64,000 nt of DNA from Cristatella mucedo (GCA_009760855.2 WPIO01000036.1:3027501-3091500), one strand, 5' to 3'; positions 23,080 through 45,954 are shown, numbered from the stretch's first letter. Numbers and translations are program-made. The notes: generated by a model not told the origin, from the letters alone.

Positions 23080-24750
23080 ACTTGTTCAGCATAGCAGTGA
23101 TGGATTCGCCACAGTCGCTGCTAGTCCTCAGTGTGTCACCTGGCAGGATCATCGGCTAAGGCTCGAGCCTACCGCTAGCCGGCTAACGAAAATAGATCAG
23201 ATTTGGGCGATGCGTAAGCTGAGCGAACACCGTGGAGCAGACTTCGATGTGTGCGCAAGGTTTCGCCTGGAGAGTCCGCTCGTTCGCTGCAGCTGCCTCA
23301 CTACCAAAGCGCTCGGCTTGGTGAGACACGTTAGCCCCATGCGAGCAAACTCAAAGGTATTTCCACCGCCACCATGCCCCCTCCCTTTCACTCGCTCGCT
23401 CCGTCATTCGGTTCGATTTCGCAGTTTGTCAAGCGCGTCCCTAGCTGGTTAGGGCAGAGCGGACACTCCCGAAGTTTATCGCCATGTGTTTCGTGCAACG
23501 AGCAAATACAGCGACAGTAGAGACTCGGCATCCTAAAGGCGATGGAGCCGAAAGCGACGTGTCCGTTAAAGCTCCATGTCGCGTCGGCTCGACAAAGCTC
23601 CCTTCGCGACATTGGCTTGACTATAAGAGCTCCATTGAACCTGTGTGGAGGTCAGATGCCGGATTCTCGTTCAGTACCGCGGAAAACGAACACTGCTCAC
23701 CGAAAGCGGCAGGCCAGAGAGCCTGTTGGATTGCGCTCGATCGCACGACGAGCCAAATTAGCCGCGAAAGACACGACCCTCGCGACGCGTCAGCAACACT
23801 GGCGCCCATTCGAGCGAACAAGTGACCCCCTCGGTTGCGCTTCCGCTGCAGCGAACTGCGTGCGACCTGGGAGGCTGCGCCGACGCCGGACAGACGGAAA
23901 TGAGTCGACAGCTTAGCGTACTCGGTGCTGGAAATCCGAAAGCATGGCAGCGCTCTAGCAAACGGTGGGTGCTGCGACTTTTTCTCATAGGGACAGAACT
24001 CGGCCGAAAACGCGGCGCTTGCAACAGTGCACGTCCCAGCAGCCGACGGTCGCAAAAATACCGGTCAAACTTTGAATCTTTGAACTGCGGCTAGCGACTG
24101 GTAGGTGCAGCGTCACTGCGCCACACGTGCGCCCACGTGACACGGGACACGGCCACGAAGAGCGCCCATAGCTTAAGATGACAAGTCCGTCTCCATGGCG
24201 TAGAATATTCGAAAGCGGTGAAAAATTACACGTGTCTGTCATTAGTCGTTCTGTAGAAAATCTCTCGTACAGCGCCCAGAGCACCACTCAACTGCCGGCC
24301 GGCACATAAAATAGCCTCGGGCGCAACTCCTGCCGCCTGGCTCAAGGTCTAGGGAAAAACCGACCGCCAATTACATCACTTCGGCTCTTGTAGCACTTAA
24401 TCAAAGCTTCTCACGTAGAAATTTTCTAATTTTTTTTATAATTCAGGAACAACGAATAGTATCTCGGCAGGCATAGTCTGGCTGATCTAGGACTCGCCGT
24501 TTCACTGCTGCAGCGGGGGCGAACAGAGTATGAACTGGGAGGCTGCACCTAGAAGGACAGATGCAAAAGACATTGAAATGGCCCGCTGACTGACCCAACT
24601 TTTGAATATTATGCAGCGACGACTTCTGCCAACTCGACGTCGTCGCGGACCTAGGGCCCAGAGGTTTCATCCACCGCGCCAGCGGACATCGTCGAGCGGC
24701 AGCCGGCCGGACCCGTTCTGCTTCCGGTCGCCGGCAAGGCCATTCAGCGT
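23080..24750. other. GC-rich stretch, no gene recognised
   Basis: CpG-rich with overlapping frames of up to 156 codons on both strands, none with a family match or coherent splice pattern. It may be regulatory sequence for CFAP57. Confidence 0.35.
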
Positions 24751-24760
24751 ACCGAGGTCA

Positions 24761-24773
24761 GCTACCTAGCAAC
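24761..24773. promoter_or_regulatory. Candidate RFX X-box upstream of CFAP57
   Basis: GCTACCTAGCAAC (reverse GTTGCTAGGTAGC) fits the 13-14 bp X-box pattern RYYNYY-N(1-3)-RRNRAC bound by RFX factors, which drive many ciliary genes. It sits about 850 bp upstream of the CFAP57 ATG in a GC-rich patch. A possible untranslated first exon could end at 24841 (GCGAG|GTGAGG) and splice to an acceptor near 25523 (GCTGTCACAG). That leader exon is inference. Confidence 0.5.
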
Positions 24774-25078
24774 GGCCAGTCGCGCTGCGCCCGCGATGAG
24801 TATTCAGACTGGGGAGTGCGGACGGACGATTCGATAGCGAGGTGAGGCTCCACTTTCGCTTTTGTCGGGAATCTGCCGTATTGCAACAGTGTGGGCTATA
24901 TTCATGACACCAAACGACGCCTAGTCGCGCTAGGCGCACGGTCCACGCCTGAGCCGGCGATGCTGCGTCCGGTGGAGACCATTGTAGATCAGCCTTTGGT
25001 ATAACACGAGAAAAACTATAGAACGATGTCATTTTGCTAGCTACTTGTCATGAATCCAAAGCCCTAACAAACCGTCTG

Positions 25079-25085
25079 CTGCTGC

Positions 25086-25124
<39 letters not shown>

Positions 25125-25135
25125 TGCTACTACTG
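25079..25135. repeat. (CTG)n(CCG)n trinucleotide run
   Basis: CTG repeats pass into about 13 CCG repeats and then CTG/CTA. It lies in the presumed CFAP57 upstream region. Confidence 0.95.
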
Positions 25136-25613
25136 CTGCAGCTACTGTTCGTACTGAATGGAAGCACGGCTAAGACTCTTTGGAACTGGCATAGCGGGTT
25201 CGATAATGAAGCGTCGCGTACTTGCACGCACAGGTTGAATTCTAGCACCCCCTTGGAGTATGCGTGAGGTCGCGCGAGATTTCCTAGCGGTCTCTCTTAA
25301 TACTTTGTCTCTGTAGCCTTTTCTGGCAACCGAATGCGCTCGTTTTTGGCGGCGGCGGGGGAGACCTCAGACCTTTACTTGTGCTCCCCACCCACCCTGT
25401 CTGACGTGGATGCTTGAGTCTTGTCTTCGGGCATCGTGCATTTGTACAATGGCTGCTGATCGGAAATTTGATATTGTGTGATATTAACTCTCTGAATACA
25501 TGCTTGTGTTTTGCGCTGTCACAGTGGAGTATCATCCTGACGGAACGCAGCTTCTTCAGGAGTATCTGCTACCTCTTCCGCTCTGCGACTAAGCCTCATT
25601 GGACACCGAAGCC

Positions 25614-36251
<10,638 letters not shown>

Positions 36252-36515
36252 GGCGAGCACCGGCCAGCCACGGGAGCAGCCCGGCTGACGCGATGCGTGC
36301 AGGCGCGAGAGCCAGACCAAGATGGCGACGGACATGCCCGCGCGCATCGGCTGGTGAGCGAGCGAACGCATTCGAATCGAGCTGCGAATGCGGCGCCGGC
36401 GGCTCCGAGTCCCTGGCGCTCCCTCTGCGGCGGCGGAGCGCGGCCGGAATCGCTCGCCGAAAACGGAAAATAATGCCCGCTGCTCTGAGCTCGTTCGAGG
36501 TTCGCGGTCATTGGC

Positions 36516-36521
36516 AATAAA
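36516..36521 (+). promoter_or_regulatory. CFAP57 polyadenylation signal (AATAAA)
   Basis: A canonical AATAAA lies 265 bp after the CFAP57 stop codon and is the first one in the 3' flank. This is a sequence match only. Confidence 0.5.
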
Positions 36522-36599
36522 TCGATGGCTGCCGCCAGCGAGCGTCGGGCACGTCGGGCTTCGACGCACGGCGCCGCAGTCGCAGTGCGCTGCGAAGCC

Positions 36600-37225
36600 G
36601 TAGTCGAACGCTGGCGCTAGGGCAACGTCGATTGAGCCGATGCCTCCGCCCGGCCTGGCGCGTCAGCGTTTATCCTACTAATGTCTCACCCTTCGTCTGC
36701 GGCCACTGCACGACGGACCGCCCCCGGAATGGACCACACGGACCGGTGCCCGGGCGTGCCGGCATACACTTTTGCTCTCTTTACGATTACACTCTGTTCT
36801 CTCGCTTTCCTTATGCAATTTGAACCTATTTTTTGGTTTTTTTGCAGTCGCGCACAGCAATAGATAGAGTCGACAATACGGCAGGCGGTGTATTAGCATA
36901 GGCATGAAGCCACGCGATAGCACACGACCGTCATGGCTGACACTCGTCCGGAGAGTTTGAAAGTGTATTGTTGGGTCGGCTGTTATTCCTCTTCGTTTTC
37001 CGCCGACATAGTACCCTATCGTGGTACAGCGGGACCAAGACTACTGGACCAGCGATCCCGTCGCATGTCATTTGAAGCTGTTCGCGTTCATCGCCATCAT
37101 TCATTTTTCACTCACGCTGTACGGCGCCGACTGTCAAAGTGAGCTTTATGTGATACTCGTAATAATAACGATAGTCATACATTTTTACCTCCGGCCAAGA
37201 TACAAAAATGTATTAAAATACTTCA
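36600..37225. other. CFAP57 3' flank, no gene recognised
   Basis: Short frames only, with no family match or splice logic. Confidence 0.35.
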
Positions 37226-37229
37226 AATA

Positions 37230-37560
37230 TAAGTTCTATTAGTGACCACAGAGAACTCGATCTCTTTCTAAACACACTATATGGGCTGCAAAGAAAGCAT
37301 TATCAAACGGTTAGTGCTAACATGCAAAACGTCGATAAGAAAAACGTGGTTAGGCCGACATGCACAGTATCAACATGTGAAATGTGGTTAATGGCAGCAT
37401 GCACAGTGTCAGCATGCATAAGCAAATAAAGGGCAAATCACAAGGACTGACCAAATGCAAATGCTGTCAAAAACAGGTGCGTTTTGAGCTTCTTTTAAAT
37501 ATCCTCAAATTGGCAATTGTCGTGAAGTCAGTCAGGAAGCGCCGTCTGAAACAATTCTGT
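37230..37560 (-). repeat. LINE-A 3' fragment
   Basis: CAGAGAACTCGATCTCTTTC, GGCTGCAAAGAAAGCATTAT, GTGGTTAATGGCAGCATGCA and the TTTTGAGCTTCTTTTAAAT segment in minus orientation. Confidence 0.85.
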
Positions 37561-37611
37561 TAGCTATTCCCTGTAAAAACTATTCCTGAATCTAATAAAG
37601 ATACTGAAATG

Positions 37612-37735
37612 TGTTATTTTTGCATAGTGCCCTAAGAAAAGCTGTATCTCTATCCAGGTGCTTCACATTTGCCGCAGGGTTCGAGCACACTACCTCGGTC
37701 GTCAGAGGCCAGCACCCCGAACTCTAGGACAAACA
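37612..37735 (-). repeat. SINE-2 copy
   Basis: Minus strand: head CTCTGACGACCGAGGTAGTG, B-box GTGCTCGAACCCTGCGGCAA, GTGAAGCACCTGGATAGAGA, then CTTTTCTTAGGGCACTATGC as the LINE-A-like end. Confidence 0.75.
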
Positions 37736-37739
37736 GGAA

Positions 37740-38020
37740 AACAATGTATACCAACAAAGTACGCTGAGTTTTGCTAACTTTGCTACCAGCCGCAAGGCAT
37801 CAAATTTGGCGTTGTAACACTCATCCAAAACTGCGAAGTAATATTGGCTGGATGTGCCTGGGTAATGTGCACTCAAAAAAGCCCAATTCGATGTGCTCAG
37901 CAAATCTCCCCAATCATCTCCTTAGCAAGTTATCGGTGAAGACATTTGGATTGGCTCACGCTTTGGCTCTCAGCTCTAGGCAAAGCTCAACAGAGAGCTA
38001 GCTATATATATTTGCACCGT
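37740..38020. other. No recognisable gene
   Basis: Probably more decayed LINE sequence; nothing can be assigned. Confidence 0.3.
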
Positions 38021-38024
38021 AACA

Positions 38025-38700
38025 TCATTTGAGTGCTTTCGCTTGAATCCCGACTGATATTTATCTGAAAATTCATTCTTTTTTATGTGTGCTACAAGCA
38101 ATTTAGCAACAATATGTTCGAGAATATCTGACAAAAAAGGTAGAAGGAAAGCTGGTCAGTTTTTTGCGACGATCTCGGAATCGAATCCAGTCGTTATTTA
38201 AGTATAGGTCGAACGATGGTCGATTTGAAAGACTTTGGAACCAACGCATTGTCTAACGAAGCATTAAACAATCCGAGTTATAGAAGGAAGAAGTCTGTCT
38301 GCCAGTGAAGGTCACGAGGGCGGGGGCGTGGCACAGATTTTGCAGGAGACGCTTTGCTCTTTCCTCTGATCATTCTCCTTCACGGAAGGTGACTTCACAA
38401 TCATTTTAGTCTGAGCCTTATGACGGTAAGAATGTGTGCAGCAACTTTTTCAACGCAGAAGGTTGAACACATGTTGGCCGCGTTATTAGCTTCGGAGACC
38501 TCACAGAGTACTCAAAGAAATTGTTCAGCGTCTGATATAAATTCTCTCTAGTTCTGACCGGCAGGACTTGGGGTTTCAAATAAAACACCGAGCCTTTCTA
38601 AGCTTCCAGATGTAGACGCGAAGGAAGTCATTGAAATTGGCTAGATCGTCGTCAGAATCAGACTAATTAAAGTGGCGTTCAAGCCCCTCGTGTAATGCTA
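38025..38700 (-). repeat. LINE reverse-transcriptase fragment (third lineage)
   Basis: On the minus strand at 38175-38025 a reading such as FLLPFLSDILEHIVAKLLVA, HIKKNEFSDKYQSGFKRKHS matches the reverse-transcriptase segment of LINE-A and LINE-B but is close to neither. Upstream to about 38700 the sequence looks like the decayed region before the reverse transcriptase. Confidence 0.65.
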
Positions 38701-38807
38701 TTATATGTGCATGCATATATTACTCTATTGGCTGCTCAAAAAGGATTAACGTAGTTTTAATCAAAGGTACCATAGGTAGATACAGTATATATTATTGTAT
38801 ATATGTG

Positions 38808-38970
38808 TATATAAAGACATGTCTGAACACAAATATATACATATATATAAGCACAAACATATATATATATATATATATATTTGTGCAAAGATGTATACAT
38901 ATATATCATATATATTTATACAAATATATATGTATATGTATATATTTGTGTTCAGACATGTTTTTATACG
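38808..38970. repeat. Long palindrome (nested hairpins)
   Basis: The outer arms contain ACATGTCTGAACACAAATAT (from 38817) and its reverse complement (to 38961). An inner pair GCACAAACATATAT / ATATATTTGTGC lies at 38851-38886. Arms are about 40 bp with TA-rich interiors. Confidence 0.85.
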
Positions 38971-38999
38971 TACATGTACGTCTACATGAACGCAAATTG

Positions 39000-39525
39000 T
39001 TACGTCTGCACAACCAACACTACAAACGATAGCAGCACAACACGTCTAATTTTTACAGACACGATGCTCGTATTATGTCAAGCAGTAAGGAATGAACGCC
39101 GGAAATTTCTCCTCACCACTCGGTCAATAGTACCAAACTCACGAAAGGTAAAATAAAATCTTGAATATTACTACAGGCCCGAGATCTTTGGGCGAATTTC
39201 TTACACGCTTATAATATCTAATGCTCGGTGCATGCTGACTGACCCGCGGGCAGACCATCACCGCGAGAGGCACGCACCGCGTCAGGTACTCTCCTTATAT
39301 ATCGACCAATCGGTAAGTCGTACGTGAATCGGCTTACATAAATTAGTATCGCTACGCTCATAAGCCTGCTAATACCAGCTATTTTGTAAGCAGTCACCCG
39401 CGGCCTCGTAAGCTCCACGCGGTCGCAATTTCGGGGCAGCAAATTATATTCCTGTACCCACTCCATAAAAGCACACGTAGCTTATTTATATACGGGCCCG
39501 AGTATCCGTCGAAAATTAGGGCATT
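39000..39525. other. No recognisable gene
   Basis: No exon or repeat assigned. Confidence 0.35.
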
Positions 39526-39529
39526 AGCA

Positions 39530-39642
39530 GCCTCATCATTTCGATCATACTTCCTTTACAGTAAATGTATAGGGCCAAGAAAGAGATTCAGTTCTCTGTT
39601 GACGCTATACAAACATATTATCATTCTTATTATCTCCCCTGT
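39530..39642 (+). repeat. LINE-A 3'-tail copy
   Basis: CATACTTCCTTTACAGTAAA, AGAAAGAGATTCAGTTCTCT and a TTATCATTCTTATTAT end. Confidence 0.8.
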
Positions 39643-39649
39643 AATTTAA

Positions 39650-40480
39650 TCAAAACTACAGTTCGGGATGCCTGTAGCACCGCATCTAACTCCACCTACG
39701 CACATTTGGAAATCTATACTTAAGTGCTCAACGTCGAGTGGCTGCCTGCATTTTTCAGGTTGTGTTGTGTGACGGTGTCTCCGTGCGGCGGCTGTTCTAG
39801 TGGGATTCTCACGAAGACACAGCGGGCGCACGTTCGCGGTAAAAGGGACTCTACTTTATCACTCACAACGGGCGCATATATGGAAGCCCAATCGATCGCA
39901 GCAGACGACACGAAATTTAACCTGCATTAGTGGCCCGACGCTGCGCTGCTTCAATGGCTTAACTATTGGCCACAGGTGAGGCGTGTGCATTAGTGTCCGG
40001 CGCTTCGCTAATTACAGCAGAAGCCGCAGGCGAACACCGCAGTTGCTACCTTCGGAAAAACCTGAAAACCTTTGGAACCTCAGGTAGATTTTAAATTAAG
40101 GCAGGCGCTTACTTGACCAGCCAGATTGTGGGTTAGAGTTCGACAACTGTTCATTGAAGCCGATCGCTGGTTTAAAGCAGCTATCGCTACTCTGCCATTG
40201 TCCAAGCGAGGCTGTTGAATCGGCTCCTCGTTTGGCGGCTTTTCCGACTGACCTTTGTTATTTTTAGCTCGCTCCGAGCCACTTGGCTGGCCGCCCGTGG
40301 GTCTTCACCCGCGACTCGCCGTTCACCAACACCGACGCAGAGCTGAGCTTGTTCAAGTGCAGCAGCAGCAGGCAGGCAGCACCATTCTGTCTCGCCCACT
40401 GCAAGCTGAAGCGATGGCCGCCCCGCTTGTCGGCCGCTACACGAAAGGGGGGCTGCTAAATCAGCCAGCCTTCACTTCCG
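39650..40480. other. No recognisable gene
   Basis: 40105-40185 has a tRNA-head-like stretch (GTGGGTTAGAGTTCGACAAC) that could be an old SINE. No exon is supported. Confidence 0.35.
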
Positions 40481-40522
40481 CTTCCACAATCTGCCAGCCT
40501 TCACTTCCGCTCCTACAGCAAA
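40474..40522. repeat. 28-bp direct duplication
   Basis: CAGCCTTCACTTCCGCT occurs at about 40464 and 40496 with only a short spacer. Confidence 0.7.
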
Positions 40523-40704
40523 CGCGCGAGAAGTGCGTCCCCGGCTGACAGCGCGTCCGCGAGTCGCGCGGCGGGCGTGAGCGGACATTTCCACTCGTGA
40601 GCCGTTCGCTCGCGTAAAGCTCGCGGCGGGGGCGGCGAGCTGGCGACGGCAACGGGCTTGGTCACGCCGCATTCAACCATTTGCGGCGAGCGATCGGGAG
40701 CGAT

Positions 40705-40747
40705 CGCAGAGCTACGCCTGGGCGTGAACGGCAGGCGTAGCTCTGCG
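40705..40747. repeat. Perfect 16-bp inverted repeat, 11-bp loop
   Basis: CGCAGAGCTACGCCTG, 11 bp, then CAGGCGTAGCTCTGCG. All 16 pairs match. No T-run follows. Confidence 0.95.
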
Positions 40748-40929
40748 CGACCAAGCTAAGAAATTTTTTCATTTGAAACCCAAAGTCCTGCCGGCTTATA
40801 GAAAATAAAATATAATATAAAAAATATATAAAAAAGGTGAGAATGAGCTTCGCGACGCGGAACCTTCGAAGCCCTCGAAGCGGCGGTACTCCTGAGGAGA
40901 CAGCCCCCTCCGACTAAAGCAATCGCGGT

Positions 40930-42745
40930 TCCTTAACCTGTGACCTTACTCAAAAGGTTCTCCGATGTTACTGCATGCGAGTGGCGGCCCTAATAAGGTT
41001 TAGCAAAAAGAGCTCGTCTCCTGAAGATCCTACACCTTCATCTCTGTGGTCTTCTCTGGCAGACCAACTTAGCCCTGCCGTAACCAAGATTTATAATGCT
41101 TCTTTAAGAATAGGGGTCGTCCCCAAGTCCTTCAAATCGGCAATCGTTAGACCCATTCTTACAAAGCCTGGATTAGACACAGAGGTCCTTGCAAACTATC
41201 GCCCAGTTTCCCTTCTTCCTTTCTTATCAAAGATTCTTGAAAAAATTGTTGCTAAGCAGCTGGTTGAACATATTGAAAATAATGGAACGTCAGAAACATT
41301 TAAATCAAGGTTCAAGAGGCAGCACTCCACAGAAACTGCTCTCCTCCATGTTAACAATGACATTCTACGCGGTAACGACGACGGGAATGTCACTGCCCTA
41401 GCTCTGCTAGGTCTGTCTGCTGCCTTCGACACCATTGATCACGAAGTTCTGCTTGAACGATTGAGAACAACGATCGGTCTGGCAGACGAAGCACTGGCGT
41501 GGTTTAAATCATACTTGTCTGATCGTGTTTAATCCGTGTCGTGTGGGGGTCATCTCTCACACACGAGACGGGTCACCTGTGGAGTCCCGCAAGGGTCTGT
41601 ACTCGGTCCCTTGCTGTTCTCCTTATATACACAACCTCTGGGTAAAGTGATTAAGGCCCGTGGAATAGGATATCACTTCTATGCTGACGATACTCAGTTG
41701 TATGTGTCATTCAAACCGTCGGAATCTGCTGCTGCAACTGAGAAACTAAATGCTTGCCTTGCCGATATTTGATCCTGGATGTCGGAAAACTTCTTGAAAT
41801 TAAATAATGATAAAACTAAACTGCTGCTCATAGGACACCCTAAGCGTGTGGCTGGATTAAAAGGCTTTGCTCTTCTAATAGGTGATGCTATTGTGCGACC
41901 TTCACCACGTGCTCGAAATTTAGGTGTCGTTTTCGACAGCTGCCTCAATTTTTTGAAAGCTTCATTCAGAAGACTGCCTCTACAGCTAGCCATCACATCC
42001 GATCCCTATCAAAGATTAGGAGCTGTCTTCCACGGTGGCTTGCAAAAAAAATAGCTAGCTATTTAGTTCTGTCTCGGCTTGATTATTGCAATTCCTTATT
42101 GGCTGGGCTATCAAAAAAAAGCAATTACGCCACTGCAGCGGACTTTGAATATGGCTGCAAGGCTAGTCTTCAAGTCCCAGCGGTTTGAGCTCGTGTCTCC
42201 TTTGCTAAAAGAGCTAGGATGGATTCCTGTTGAGCAACGGATACAGAGCAAAGTTCTTACGCTGACCCACAAGGCCCGCCACGGCTTGGCTCCTTCGTAC
42301 CTTGCTAAACTGATGCATCAGTTTCAGCCTCCTCGCGCCCTCAGGTACTGTGTGGGCAATAAATTAGCTGTTCCATTCCTCAGCTTAAAGACCGTTGGCG
42401 ACAGAAGCTTTAGCTCTCTCTGCAGGTCCTCGACTGTGGAACTTGCCTCCACAATTCTTGCGCAACGACAACAACTCTCCTACTGCCGACTATGGCACAT
42501 CCTTTTCAGCGGTCCTGAGCTGCTACTTCTATGCTATTCACTACCTCAAGTGCTCTGCTGACTCTGTTATGCTTCCCACTTTCTCTTTGTTGAACGAGAC
42601 GAAGTCTGTTGGCTACCGAATGCGTACCGAAAGCCGCTTAGGCTGTGAGTGCGCTATACAAAACTCTTCTGCGTAACACCCAAATGGTCTTTATGACTTT
42701 GTGGAGTTACAGACGGAGATACGTTACAATACATTACAGCCGCTG
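40930..42745 (+). repeat. LINE-B (CR1/L2-type), longest copy, decayed
   Basis: Plus-strand ORF2 remnant: [89 protein letters not shown], then SPLLKELGWIPVEQRIQSKV to the C terminus. Stops at 41530 and 41770 and frameshifts near 42050 and 42400 inactivate it. 3' end ACGGAGATACGTTACAATAC. The endonuclease is missing (5' truncation near 40930). Confidence 0.94.
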
Positions 42746-42864
42746 CCGGTAGGTGGCAGGCAGGTCGACATCACCGAACATCGGGTTCGGGGCGTGCAAT
42801 TATATGCTATAGCGCGCATTGATTGGAAGCTCAACTTCGGCGACACGCCGGCACTTCCGAACGC

Positions 42865-43030
42865 GTTTTACTCTGTATCTCCGTCTGTAACTCCACAAAG
42901 CTACAAAGACTATGCGGGTGTTGCAAGGATTGGTTCGTGTAGCTCACCCAAAGCCTCAACACCTTTCGGTTCGCATCCGGTAGCCAGCAGACTACATCTC
43001 ACGGTAGCAAAGAGAAAGTGAGAAGTATTA
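42865..43030 (-). repeat. LINE-B 3'-end copy, inverted
   Basis: TCTGTATCTCCGTCTGTAAC, AAAGACTATGCGGGTGTTGC and TCGCATCCGGTAGCCAGCAG are the reverse complement of the LINE-B terminus, about 120 bp beyond the larger copy and tail to tail with it. Confidence 0.9.
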
Positions 43031-43034
43031 GCTG

Positions 43035-43960
43035 CTGACGCAAGGATATTTGCTTGGCATATAGGAGTCTTCGGCGGCAGGAGATGTTGGGTTTCTTCCG
43101 CTGCCGCGTAGAACGCCGGCCATTTTAATTAAATGAGACCTGGAGCCTCGCGAGCCGTAGCCAGCTTGGATTATCCACCTCTGCCGCCGTTATCGCAACG
43201 CCCGCCGCGGCCGCTCTTTCTCGAAGGCATGCTATAATTCACATTGATGCATACAGGGCCAGATTTTTCGCAGAGTAGGAGTACTGCCTAATCAGCAGGC
43301 GAATTACAACGGATAGTCGAGTTTCTGCTCGAAATCCCGGTCAAACGGGAAATTTCTCTGTCAGAGACCGGTCGTCTAATAGGTGAGAGCATTTTGATAT
43401 CGAATTGAGCGGACTCCTTCAAAATGCGCTCTGACTGGAACAGTATATACAAATAATAATTCTTAATACCGTATATACATATGTGCATACACGTATCTGA
43501 GACAATAATGCCACAATGCCGTTATTGCTAAGCCAATAATGCCATATTTATCGCATTCGCAGCCTCGGTGGCGGCGAACTGCGAGCACACAGCAGCCAAT
43601 AGCCTTCGCGTCGTGAAACGAAAACGTGAAAGGGCAGTTCAGCTCGGAGAGCAGTCGAGGAGGTAAAAACACGGAAGCAGCAGCTTCCGATAGCCGTAAC
43701 GGAGTCGTTACGTGCCGACACTAGGAAAGAATGTGTTGTCGCCGCGCACAAATTGAGGTGGTGAGTTTCTGAGTCCAGACCGGCAGATCATCGAATCCCG
43801 TGCAGTAGATAAGTTTGCTGCGTCGGGAGCTGAAAGCGAAAATTACGCCGAGCCAAAACTTTCACTCGGTGCCTGAGCCCAAATCTTGCGGTGAATCAGT
43901 GGGTACGAGGTGTCAAGGCTTCCACTTCAAAATGCCCCTGGAACGGCACTGCTGACCTCA
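43035..43960. other. No recognisable gene
   Basis: No exon or repeat assigned. Confidence 0.35.
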
Positions 43961-43964
43961 TAAG

Positions 43965-44700
43965 GCTTAGTCAGTCACTCTCAACTTCCGTCGATACTTT
44001 AAACGGCTCGCTTTGACTGATTAGCTCTTGACTAGCTTTAGACAGGGAGCAGCGAGTCCTGCCTGGAGCTCGAGCGTCGGAGAGGAGCGAGGAAGAGAAA
44101 CCAGCGAGAGGCCAGCCAGCCAGCCAGCCTCGCAGAGCTCCGCCCGAAGCATCTCCGTCTTTCGAAGCGAAAAGGCGCCGACAATTTCGGTGGGTGCACA
44201 CCGCAGATGCGGCGGCGGCGCACAGCAGGCGCTCTCCAAGTGCCTGAAATGAAGATTGTCATCGCGTCTCTGATTGGAAGCTGCGAGCGCATCGACTCCA
44301 GAACTACGAACCGTCCAAGTGAGGGCAGCTCTCCTACGTGAAGACCGAAGCCGAGCCGAATGCCCTTTAAGCCGAGCGAAGCGCCACCTGCCGCAGCGGC
44401 AGTTCGCACTAGCCACCCGGCTAGCCCAGCGCAGCGATTGCCTCACTCAGGAGAAACGCCTCGGATCGGCGAGCCGCCAAACGAGCGTCACTGGCTTGGC
44501 CACAGACTCGGCGACTGCGAAGTCACTCCACAGTCGCTGCGACCGACAGTCGCAGCAGTCGAGCCACTCGAGCCTCGGCCTCGACAAACGAGCCTCGTTA
44601 GGCCCGATGTCAAAGCCGCCCAGTTCATGACGTCAAAGGGGGTACGGATTGGACAACCACGCAAGAGCGACAAGAAATGAAGCGGCTGAAAATTGAAATC
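43965..44700. promoter_or_regulatory. CpG-rich patch
   Basis: A GC- and CpG-rich stretch in otherwise AT-richer DNA, with a CCAG tetranucleotide run at about 44113-44128. Long frames on both strands have no family match. It could be a promoter, but no first exon is recognised. Confidence 0.3.
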
Positions 44701-44804
44701 CTTTTCGGGTGACCTGCCGAGGTTGCTACCTGCATGCCGCTCGCAGTGTCTCGCAGCGTGCAGTGCTGACTCAAAAAGAAAAGTTCAATTCAGCAATTAG
44801 GTCC

Positions 44805-44875
44805 AAGTGATTCGTCCTTTGTGTGCTTATGCGTGCTGACACTGTGCATGCTGCCACTAACCACTGAAACTACTT
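44805..44875 (+). repeat. LINE-A 3' fragment
   Basis: GATTCGTCCTTTGTGTGCTT and ATGCGTGCTGACACTGTGCA match the reverse complement of the minus-strand copies. Confidence 0.8.
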
Positions 44876-44879
44876 TAAG

Positions 44880-45950
44880 TTGTTTTTGGGCCTTGAGGAT
44901 CAAAGCAAGAAACTTCACTTGTATCCTGCTACCAATCTGGAGTATGTTTGCATCACCCGAACGACTGGGAGCCCCAGCAGCTCTTTAACAAAGAGGGAAA
45001 CGTGGGGGAATTGTTTTTAATTTAAAATTCAACCGCATGCATTTCACAGAAAATGCAGGGGCTTAATGGATCTGTGGCAGCCCAGCAGATATTGACTTAA
45101 CAGAATCGGCTAGCTTTGACTCGACGAAAGTCTCACAACGGCACCTCCAATTATGAGCTCGAAGTCGCTCAATCCAACCGTAAGTTTAGGCAGCCTTATC
45201 TCTACCAGGTAACTAGTTTGTCTATCAATTTCCGTTTTTGACTCAAAGGTAGGATAGCTGAGTGTCAAAATGGTTCATAGCCCTTGCAGATCCGACCGAT
45301 CTTCCTTCATGCCCAAAAGCAGAATCTATTATGCTGCCAGCCCCAGGCCAGCCAGTGCTGGCAACAGCTCGGTCCACGGTAAACTCGATTCGCCAGTAAC
45401 AATGGTATAAGGAACGCCTAACTATCCTATTCGTGGCCAGCACTTGCTTTCAGTACTATGTATCATGTGCTACTAATGAAATCCCGCCGGTAAGCAAATC
45501 AAGCTAACCGCAATGTGCATCGCATGCAACGAACCAGGGGATCTCAAATCAATGGTAGCGACGTTACCATGGTTGTCAACCAAATTAACTGGTCCAATTT
45601 GGGTAGCCTCATAATTATGGTACTACATAATGGAAGCACTGATATTTATAATGGGTATACAGGTAGATCGATGCTCTTCAGTCTGCACGGAGTGACAAGT
45701 GGATAGCGAATATTTCTTTGCACTTACGTTTGACTCACATGGCCAACCACAAGTACTGTCTTACTGGCAGCAGATCACAAGTGCGATCTTCCTGAGAAAA
45801 GCACTAATCAATTGACATGCGGATGGCACGTAACTAGGTATGCATTAGCTAGAGTTAGCACAATTAGAAGATATGCCTAGATGAACAAACAGTACATAAG
45901 GGGTATGACCTACCCAGTTTCAGCAGAATGCCACATTCGCCAAGAAAAGT
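44880..45950. other. No recognisable gene
   Basis: No exon or repeat assigned. Confidence 0.35.
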
Positions 45951-45954
45951 AAAG

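Noticed and set aside
23484-24287. Frames of 90-144 codons on both strands
   Set aside because: Overlapping frames in CpG-rich DNA without homology or splice consistency.
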